A stretch of DNA of 8,882 nucleotides from CAZLLV01 sp964560325 (GTDB taxonomy: Bacteria > Acidobacteriota > Thermoanaerobaculia > Multivoradales > DATKCC01), in NCBI GenBank assembly GCA_964560325.1, contig CAZLLV010000067.1:1-8882 (forward strand), read 5' to 3'. The notes beneath the pieces were generated by a model, which ran no database searches, had not been told where the DNA came from, and saw nothing but the letters and a program-made list of their open reading frames with translations. Shown in pieces: positions 1-4,882 of this stretch (positions are counted from its first letter, which is position 1; each line of letters starts with the position of its first letter). The translations under genes and the position numbers were made by a program.

Positions 1-207
1 CCTTCGATGACGGGTCCGGCCGGGGGCATCGCGCCTCCGGCACGGCTCGGCTGGTAGGACTTCCACCGTGGGCCTCGCCTGGACTCGCTGCGCGGGCGTG
101 GTGGGCGTGCACTCCCAGCGGGCTTGCTGGCTCCGCTTGCTCGACCACCTCCGGCCGCGATGCCCCCGGCCGGACCCTCGGTTCGGTGGTGGGCGGAAGA
201 GAGGGCC
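1..207 (+). repeat. Palindrome-bounded interspersed repeat, copy 1
   Basis: The core runs from 12 to 177 and is bounded by a perfect 22-bp terminal inverted repeat: arm 12-33 begins GGGTCCGGCC and arm 156-177 ends GGCCGGACCC. Interior blocks at 30-53 (24 nt), 71-86 (16 nt) and 142-159 (18 nt) recur identically in copy 2 on the other strand. Similarity continues past the right arm to about 207 (GGTTCGGTGGTGGGCGGAAG here, GGTTCGGTTGTAGTCGGTAG in copy 2). It may also run off the left edge, since the opening CCTTCG is matched as well. No protein is encoded; the open frame through it is a GC artefact. Size, palindromic ends and non-coding interior fit a MITE- or REP-like element or a structured RNA. 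No target-site duplication is visible. Confidence 0.85.
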
Positions 208-235
208 ACCTTGCCCTTCGCCACGGGATAGCGGA

Positions 236-451
236 CCGGCGGAGACACCGCGGAGAACTCGCGTCGATGTCGCGCGAGAGGCGATCGAGTACTACCTCGA
301 CGACCTCGAAGACTACCGCCTGGGCCTAGAAGCGCTCCGTGATCCGAACGACGCGATCCTGGAATGGGCCGACGTGAAGCCGCGCTCTCTTGCCAACCCG
401 CCGCAAGAAGCCGAACAGCCAGAGGCTGACATTACTGGTACCGCCCGTTAG
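236..451 (+). pseudogene. Ribbon-helix-helix (RelB-like) antitoxin remnant, 5' end missing
   Basis: Read in the frame of base 236, the translation resembles the C-terminal two thirds of small ribbon-helix-helix antitoxins. A PAETPRRTRVDVAREAIEYY segment matches the second helix (compare the common 'RTR..VAREAI' pattern). It is followed by LDDLEDYRLGLEAL and DPNDAILEWADVK, as in RelB-like families that end 'DPND..I.W.EVK'. Such proteins normally start with a short DNA-binding beta strand about 20 residues earlier. Here no ATG lies in frame upstream, and the frame instead opens at a GTG at 68 inside repeat copy 1, which gives an implausible Arg/Pro/Cys-rich N-terminus. The C-terminal end also departs from the family (SLANPPQEAEQPEADITGTAR before the stop at 449-451). 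No toxin gene follows. The family match is from memory of the pattern. It is probably a decayed antitoxin whose start was lost beside the repeat. Confidence 0.6.
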
Positions 452-535
452 CGAGTCTTCCTACGTTAGCGCCGGAGCCGATGGGCGCGTCCGCCTGATG
501 CACGAGGGGACCAGACGCCGTGGTTCCCGAGCCGC

Positions 536-557
536 GGGCCGAGTCAAGGCTCGGCCC
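536..557. other. Perfect 8-bp hairpin
   Basis: GGGCCGAG (536-543) and CTCGGCCC (550-557) are perfect reverse complements around a 6-nt loop, TCAAGG. It lies beyond the conserved part of repeat copy 2, in a stretch (452-584) with no recognisable gene. No T-tract follows on either strand, so it is not a standard intrinsic terminator. It could belong to an extended form of the repeat or be unrelated. Confidence 0.6.
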
Positions 558-584
558 CTACACCCGGTCTCGGAGTCACCGAAC

Positions 585-802
585 GCTCTTCTCTACCGAC
601 TACAACCGAACCCGAGCGCGGTTCCGGCCGGGGGCTCCCGCGGCCGGAGGTGGTCGAACGAGCCGAGCTTGCACGCTCGGTGGGAGGGCAAGCTCGGTGC
701 CCGGCGAAGTGAGTCCAGGCGAGGCCTACGGCGGAAGGGTTCACAGCCGAGCCGTGCCGGAGGCGCGGGAGCCCCCGGCCGGAACCGCGCTCGCGCCGAA
801 GG
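585..802 (-). repeat. Palindrome-bounded interspersed repeat, copy 2 (inverted)
   Basis: This is the same element as copy 1 in opposite orientation. The core 613-793 is bounded by a perfect 30-bp terminal inverted repeat: arms 613-642 and 764-793, the left starting CGAGCGCGGTTCC. The blocks at 639-656, 711-726 and 744-767 are exact reverse complements of copy 1 blocks 142-159, 71-86 and 30-53. The interior between the last two conserved blocks diverges and here contains a 10-bp inverted repeat, CCGAGCTTGC (663-672) with GCAAGCTCGG (688-697). Homology extends beyond the core on both sides (585-612 and 794-802). No coding potential is credible. It sits downstream of the minus-strand kinase operon, so it may be transcribed as the 3' tail of that message. 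Confidence 0.88.
663..697. other. Internal 10-bp stem-loop of repeat copy 2
   Basis: CCGAGCTTGC (663-672) pairs perfectly with GCAAGCTCGG (688-697) around a 15-nt loop. It lies in the variable middle of the repeat. The equivalent place in copy 1 has a different sequence with only short possible stems such as CCAGC/GCTGG. Folded together with the terminal arms, copy 2 would form a long stem topped by this inner hairpin. Confidence 0.6.
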
Positions 803-806
803 CACA

Positions 807-832
807 CCCGCCCACCCCACCCAGCCCGCCCC
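807..832 (-). other. Candidate G-quadruplex (six G-tracts on the minus strand)
   Basis: The plus strand has C-tracts at 807-809, 811-813, 815-818, 820-822, 825-827 and 829-832, separated by only 1, 1, 1, 2 and 1 bases. The minus strand, which is the sense strand of the kinase operon, therefore carries six G-runs of three or four. That is more than the four needed for an intramolecular quadruplex, and the very short loops favour stability. It starts 29 bases past the stop codon of the upstream kinase gene, so its RNA would lie in the 3' untranslated part of that transcript. Whether it folds or acts in termination is not shown by the sequence. Confidence 0.55.
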
Positions 833-861
833 ACCGCCGCAGCCGAACGACCGACGAGGAA

Positions 862-2676
862 TCAAACGTTCCCGCTCAGCTCGGCCGTCGCCTCGCCTTC
901 GGCGGGTAACCGCACCCGGAGGGTGCCGCTCCCGACCTCTCCCAGCCGGCCGGAGACGTCCAGCCGCTGGGCCTGGGCGCCGGGCCGGACCACGTACACC
1001 CACAGGCTCTCCGCCCCCGCCGGCACCACCAGCTCCTCCTCGAAGCCGCCCGACGACGGCGTGCGGCCGAAGAGCCCTCCCGCCTCGTAGTACGAGAACC
1101 CGCGCCGCAGGAGCTGCTCCTCGCCGGCGTACACCATCAGCACGCCCTCCGGCGTCTCGCTCCAGAACTCGAGCACCACCCGCGACTCCTCGATCCCGGC
1201 CGCGGCGGCGACCGTGCCCGCCGCGGTTTCGCGCGAAAGACTCCGCCCCGCCCCCTCGAGCGCGCTCAACGTCTCGCCCGAGTCCTCCGTGCGCCGCACG
1301 CGCTCGCGCGCCGACGCCAGCAGCTCCCGATCCTCCCGCGCCGCCAGCTCCGAGCGCGCGCTCGCCAGCTCCTCCGCCCGGCCCACCGCCTGCTCCGCCT
1401 CCACCTCCGCTTCCAGCCGCAGACCGCGGATCCGCTCCGCCTGCGCCGCACCGAGCCGCGGCTCCAGCCGCTCCACCACCGCGAAGAACGTCGCCGCCCC
1501 CTCCACGTCGCCCTGGGCCAGAAGGCGTTGCCCGTGCTGGAGCAGCCGGAGCGCCTCCAGGCTCCGGTCGTCCAGGCTCGCCACGTCGGTCGAGAGCGCC
1601 GCGGGCTCGCTCCACCAACCGGCGAGGGCGCCGAAGCCGAGCACGCCGACCGTGCCGAGCCCGACCACCAGCAGCAGCGCGAGCGCGAGCATTCGCCCCG
1701 GAGCGCGGCGCCCCGCGGCGCCTCCCGGAAGACCGCCCACCGGCCGCGACACCACGGTGCGGTCGAGCATCGCCGGATCGGTCAGATCCTCCCCCGCCTC
1801 CCCCGCCGCGTGGTAGAGGATCCGCCGCAGGTCGCGCGCCAGCTCTCCGGCCGAGGCGAATCGCCGGTTCGGGTCCTTCGAGAGCGCCCGCTCCAGGAGA
1901 TCCTGGAGCCGCGCCGGGTGCCCGCTCTCCGCCGGTAGCTCGGGCGTCGGTGCGTGCACCACCCGGTGGACGATCTCCGCGACGCTCCGGCCGTCGAACG
2001 GGCGCTCGCCGGTGACCATCTCGAAGAGGACGACCCCCAGGCTCCAGACGTCCGCGCAGGGCGTGATCTCCCGGCCCAGGATCTGCTCCGGCGCCATGTA
2101 GCTCGGCGTACCCAGGACCAGCCCCTCCTCGACCGGCTCGTCCCGGCCCCGGAACGCGATCCCGAAGTCGGTCAGCTTCACGCGGCCATCGTCGGTGAGC
2201 AGGATGTTCGCCGGCTTGACGTCCCGGTGCACGAGCCCCATCCCGTGCAGGTAGTCGAGAGCCGCCGCGATGTGCGACACCAGGTCGACGACTCGCTCGA
2301 AGTCGAGCGGCCCTTGCGCCGCGAGCAGCTCGCTCAGGCTCTGCCCGGGCACGTACTCCATCGCGATGTAGAGGGTGTCGCCCTCCCCCTCCAGCACGTC
2401 GTAGACGGTGACGACGTTCGGATGCGACAGGAGGCTCGCGCTCCGCGCCTCGCGCAGCAGGTCGTCGTGCGGGTTCGAGCCGGTGCCCTCGTCCGAGGCG
2501 GGCGTACCGTCCGCCGCCGGGGCCGAGGGCTGAAAGCTCTTGAGCGCGACCTCGCGGCCGAGGAGCGTGTCGCGGGCGTGGTAGACGACGCCGGAGGAGC
2601 CGCGGCCGACCTCGCCGAGAACCTGATATCGACCGATCTCGGCGGCGGGCGCCACGATCTTCGCTCCCCCGATCAT
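862..2676 (-). CDS. Transmembrane Ser/Thr protein kinase (Hanks type), kinase 1
   Basis: The 604-residue protein has a complete kinase domain at about 17-286: glycine loop GEVGRGSSGVV (21-31), VALK lysine K46, helix-C glutamate E76, catalytic loop HRDVKPAN (150-157), DFG (170-172) and APE (195-197). All catalytic residues are present, so it should be active. A linker of about 21 residues (about 51-71) is inserted between K46 and helix C. One membrane helix lies at about 329-351, followed by TPR-like helices (about 375-410), an Ala/Glu/Arg-rich helical stretch to about 485, and a C-terminal domain (about 499-604) shared with the upstream kinase. The kinase should be cytoplasmic and the C-terminus outside the membrane. 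Its gene starts 27 bp after the upstream kinase gene, implying co-transcription. The ATG at 2676 has no well-spaced ribosome binding site; a GTG at 2655 preceded by GGGGGAG at 8 nt would remove seven residues. Substrates cannot be told from sequence. Confidence 0.95.
   Translation of the reverse strand: MIGGAKIVAPAAEIGRYQVLGEVGRGSSGVVYHARDTLLGREVALKSFQPSAPAADGTPASDEGTGSNPHDDLLREARSASLLSHPNVVTVYDVLEGEGDTLYIAMEYVPGQSLSELLAAQGPLDFERVVDLVSHIAAALDYLHGMGLVHRDVKPANILLTDDGRVKLTDFGIAFRGRDEPVEEGLVLGTPSYMAPEQILGREITPCADVWSLGVVLFEMVTGERPFDGRSVAEIVHRVVHAPTPELPAESGHPARLQDLLERALSKDPNRRFASAGELARDLRRILYHAAGEAGEDLTDPAMLDRTVVSRPVGGLPGGAAGRRAPGRMLALALLLVVGLGTVGVLGFGALAGWWSEPAALSTDVASLDDRSLEALRLLQHGQRLLAQGDVEGAATFFAVVERLEPRLGAAQAERIRGLRLEAEVEAEQAVGRAEELASARSELAAREDRELLASARERVRRTEDSGETLSALEGAGRSLSRETAAGTVAAAAGIEESRVVLEFWSETPEGVLMVYAGEEQLLRRGFSYYEAGGLFGRTPSSGGFEEELVVPAGAESLWVYVVRPGAQAQRLDVSGRLGEVGSGTLRVRLPAEGEATAELSGNV
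2656..2670 (-). promoter_or_regulatory. Alternative ribosome binding site inside the kinase 1 start
   Basis: On the minus strand GGGGGAG (complement of 2664-2670) lies 8 nt before a GTG at 2655-2653, in frame with the kinase. The ATG at 2676 has only an AGG one base upstream. By spacing, the GTG is the better-supported start; both starts precede the conserved GRYQVL opening of the kinase domain. Confidence 0.4.
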
Positions 2677-2703
2677 GCCTGCACGGAAAGCAAGATCAGT
2701 GCC

Positions 2704-4680
2704 CTATTCGAGGTCGACGCTGAGAGTCCGGTTTTCGTGGAGTCGCAAGGAGAGCCGCCGGCGCGTGCCGTCCGGGAAGTTGGCGTCGACCTGCCTCGAG
2801 ATCGCCGGGCGCCCCGGCAGGGCGACCAGGATGCGCACCTTCGCCTCGCCCGGCTTCACGGTGTAGCGGTTGAAGATCTCTCCGTGCTTGGCGACCGTGC
2901 GCAGGAACTTCCGCTCGTAGAAGCGGAAGTTCTCGCGCACGACCTGCTCCCGGTCCAGGTAGATGGTCAGCACGCCTTCCGGCAGCTCGGTGTAGAAGTC
3001 GAGATCGAGCCCGGCCTCGCCGGTCGGCTCGGGCGCCGGCGGCTCGACCGGCTCCGGCGCCGGCTCCGGCAGGCTCGCGGCCAAGCGCTCCTCCGCCTCG
3101 CGCGCGGCCTGCTCGAGCGCCTCCTGCTGGCGCTGCCGGGCCTGGGCCGCGAGACCGGCCTCGGCACGCTCGACGATCGTCGACGCCTCCTCGTTCTCGG
3201 GCTCGACCTCGAGGACCCCGCGGGCCGCCTCCCGGGCATCGCGCCAGCGGCGCGCATCGGCGGCCGTCCGCGCCGCCACGAGACCCTGCGCCACCCGGAT
3301 CGCGTGCTCCTCCAACTGGTCGAGCGATCCCGCCTGACGCTCGACCTGCCGCCGGCGGACGCGTACGCCGCGCAGGTCGGGCCCGACCTCCTCGGCGACC
3401 TCCAGGTAGGCGAGCGCGGCCGCCGGGTCGCCCTGCTGGAGCTGCCGGTTGGCGGCCACCAGGTAGGGGTGTGCCGCCACCCGCTGCCGGTGCTCGAGGG
3501 AGGTTTCGGTCACCTCCGCCAGGCTCGTGTCCTCGCGCACCGCGGCGAGCAGCAGGCCGGCGCAGAGCACCCCGACCGCGAGCGTGACGCCGGCGACCAG
3601 GGCGAGCCGGATCGGAGAGGGAGCGTCCGAGCCGGCCGGTACCAGCCGGCGCCCCAGGGCCGCGGCGGAGGCACCCGCCCGGCGGCCCAGGGCGCCGAGC
3701 CGTGCGCCGAGGCCCCCCGCCGCTCCGGTCGATCCCGCCGGTGCTCTCGGCTCCGCCGGTGCGCTCGATGCCGCCGCGCCGGTGGTGGCCACCCCGACCC
3801 GCGGCACCGCCCGCGTCTCGTTCAGCTCGCTCTGGGCACGCATCTGCGCGACCCCGGTCCGGAGCGCCTCCGCCATCTGCGTCACCGTCTCGTACCGCTC
3901 GTCCGGCTCCTTGGCGAGCGCGCGGGAGAGCACCTCCGCCACCGGCTCCGGGAGCTGCCCGACGTACTCCTCCGGCGCGGTGTACGAGTCGTACACGATG
4001 CGGTGGGTCACGACGGTGACGTTTTCGCCCTTGAAGGGCTTCTCGCCGGTGAGCATCTCGTACAAGACCACCCCGAGCGAGAAGACATCGACCCGGTGGT
4101 CGGTCTCGAGACCTTGGATCTGCTCCGGCGCCATGTAGTTCGGCGTGCCGAGGAGCTGCCCCTCCATCGTGAGGTTCGAGGTGTCGACCCGCGCGATCCC
4201 GAAGTCGGTCAGCTTCACCTGCCGGTCCTCGGTGATCAGGATGTTCGCCGGCTTGACGTCACGGTGGACGACGCCGTGGGCGTGCGCGTAGGCGAGCCCC
4301 TCGGCCACCTGGCTCACCACGTCGACGGCGGTATCGAGGTCGAGCTTGCCCTCCTTGGCCAGGATCTCCTTCAGATCGGTGCCGCGCACGTACTCCATGG
4401 CGATGAAGGTCGCCCCCTCCTCGCTCTCGTCGACCACGTCGTGGATGGTGACGACGTTCGAGTGCGAGAGGATCCCGGCGCTCTGCGCCTCGCGGATGAA
4501 CCGGGCGCGGAAGGTGTCGAGCTCGGAGCCCGAGAGGGCGGCGCTGATGCGAAAGGTCTTGAGCGCCACCAGGCGGCCGATCAGCGGATCCCGGGCGAGG
4601 TAGACCACGCCCATGGCGCCGCGGCCGACCTCGTCGAGGATCTTGTAGCGCCCGAGCTGCGAAGGGAGTGCCGTGACCAT
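2704..4680 (-). CDS. Transmembrane Ser/Thr protein kinase (Hanks type), kinase 2
   Basis: The 658-residue protein has an intact kinase domain at about 11-275: DEVGRGAMGVVY (16-27), VALK lysine K41, helix-C glutamate E64, HRDVKPAN (139-146), DFG (159-161) and APE (184-186). An Ala/Gly/Pro-rich juxtamembrane linker (about 285-355) leads to one membrane helix (about 358-380). TPR-like helices follow (about 400-435 and 470-500), then a Gln/Glu/Arg-rich helix, a Pro/Glu linker (about 537-553) and a C-terminal domain (about 558-658) shared with kinase 1. The frame stays open to 5022, but the ATG at 4680 is preferred: it lies 10 residues before the kinase fold, as is usual, with GGGAAAG just upstream. 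The extra 114 residues would run antisense across the EF-G2 start. It is the first gene of the two-kinase operon and divergent from EF-G2. Confidence 0.95.
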   Translation of the reverse strand: MVTALPSQLGRYKILDEVGRGAMGVVYLARDPLIGRLVALKTFRISAALSGSELDTFRARFIREAQSAGILSHSNVVTIHDVVDESEEGATFIAMEYVRGTDLKEILAKEGKLDLDTAVDVVSQVAEGLAYAHAHGVVHRDVKPANILITEDRQVKLTDFGIARVDTSNLTMEGQLLGTPNYMAPEQIQGLETDHRVDVFSLGVVLYEMLTGEKPFKGENVTVVTHRIVYDSYTAPEEYVGQLPEPVAEVLSRALAKEPDERYETVTQMAEALRTGVAQMRAQSELNETRAVPRVGVATTGAAASSAPAEPRAPAGSTGAAGGLGARLGALGRRAGASAAALGRRLVPAGSDAPSPIRLALVAGVTLAVGVLCAGLLLAAVREDTSLAEVTETSLEHRQRVAAHPYLVAANRQLQQGDPAAALAYLEVAEEVGPDLRGVRVRRRQVERQAGSLDQLEEHAIRVAQGLVAARTAADARRWRDAREAARGVLEVEPENEEASTIVERAEAGLAAQARQRQQEALEQAAREAEERLAASLPEPAPEPVEPPAPEPTGEAGLDLDFYTELPEGVLTIYLDREQVVRENFRFYERKFLRTVAKHGEIFNRYTVKPGEAKVRILVALPGRPAISRQVDANFPDGTRRRLSLRLHENRTLSVDLE

Positions 4681-4717
4681 GGTCTTTCCCGGTTCTTGGA
4701 GCCAGGAGTCGCGGTCG

Positions 4718-4723
4718 ATTGTA
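4718..4723 (-). promoter_or_regulatory. Candidate -10 element for the kinase operon
   Basis: On the minus strand the hexamer TACAAT (complement of ATTGTA) matches five of six positions of the sigma-70 -10 consensus. It would give a leader of about 30 nt before the kinase 2 ATG at 4680. No TTGACA-like hexamer is seen at the usual 16-18 bp upstream, so this is weak support. Confidence 0.3.
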
Positions 4724-4804
4724 GCAGGCCCGCGAGGCTCGGCCGGCGGCGGCGAACGATGCCGCGTTCGACCACGCAAATCATTTGTTTCCAGTGGCTT
4801 GTCC

Positions 4805-4838
4805 TTGACCCGGCGGACTCTGGACCCTGTGGTATATT
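4805..4838 (+). promoter_or_regulatory. Candidate promoter for the EF-G2 gene
   Basis: TTGACC (4805-4810) resembles a -35 box and TATATT (4833-4838) a -10 box, the most AT-rich spot in an otherwise GC-rich spacer. The gap is 22 bp, longer than the usual 16-18, so the two may not work together as a standard sigma-70 promoter. Transcription from TATATT would leave a leader of about 38 nt before the ATG at 4883. Confidence 0.35.
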
Positions 4839-4868
4839 CGAGCGCCCCGACAAGCTGGAAAACCCCTG

Positions 4869-4876
4869 AAGGAGGT
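4869..4876 (+). promoter_or_regulatory. Perfect Shine-Dalgarno site of EF-G2
   Basis: AAGGAGGT complements the anti-Shine-Dalgarno end of 16S rRNA over all eight bases. Its GGAGG ends 7 nt before the ATG at 4883. This fixes that start, although the same frame is open further upstream to 4673, and implies strong translation. Confidence 0.85.
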
Positions 4877-4882
4877 CGACTC

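Noticed and set aside
500..580. A tRNA-like fold around TGGTTCCCGAG and the adjacent hairpin
   Set aside because: No cloverleaf with acceptor stem, anticodon arm and T arm could be assembled on either strand.
1..861. A CRISPR array or a complete insertion sequence
   Set aside because: There are only two long inverted copies, not short regularly spaced direct repeats, and no transposase-like reading frame lies within or between them.
390..2015. A 541-codon plus-strand open frame
   Set aside because: The translation is low-complexity Arg/Pro/Ala, crosses both the repeat and the kinase 1 gene in antisense, and has no domain.
1954..4869. A 971-codon plus-strand open frame antisense to both kinases
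   Set aside because: The minus strand encodes two complete kinases with every catalytic motif. The plus-strand translation is rich in Arg, Leu, Asp and His with no recognisable domain, as expected opposite high-GC coding DNA.
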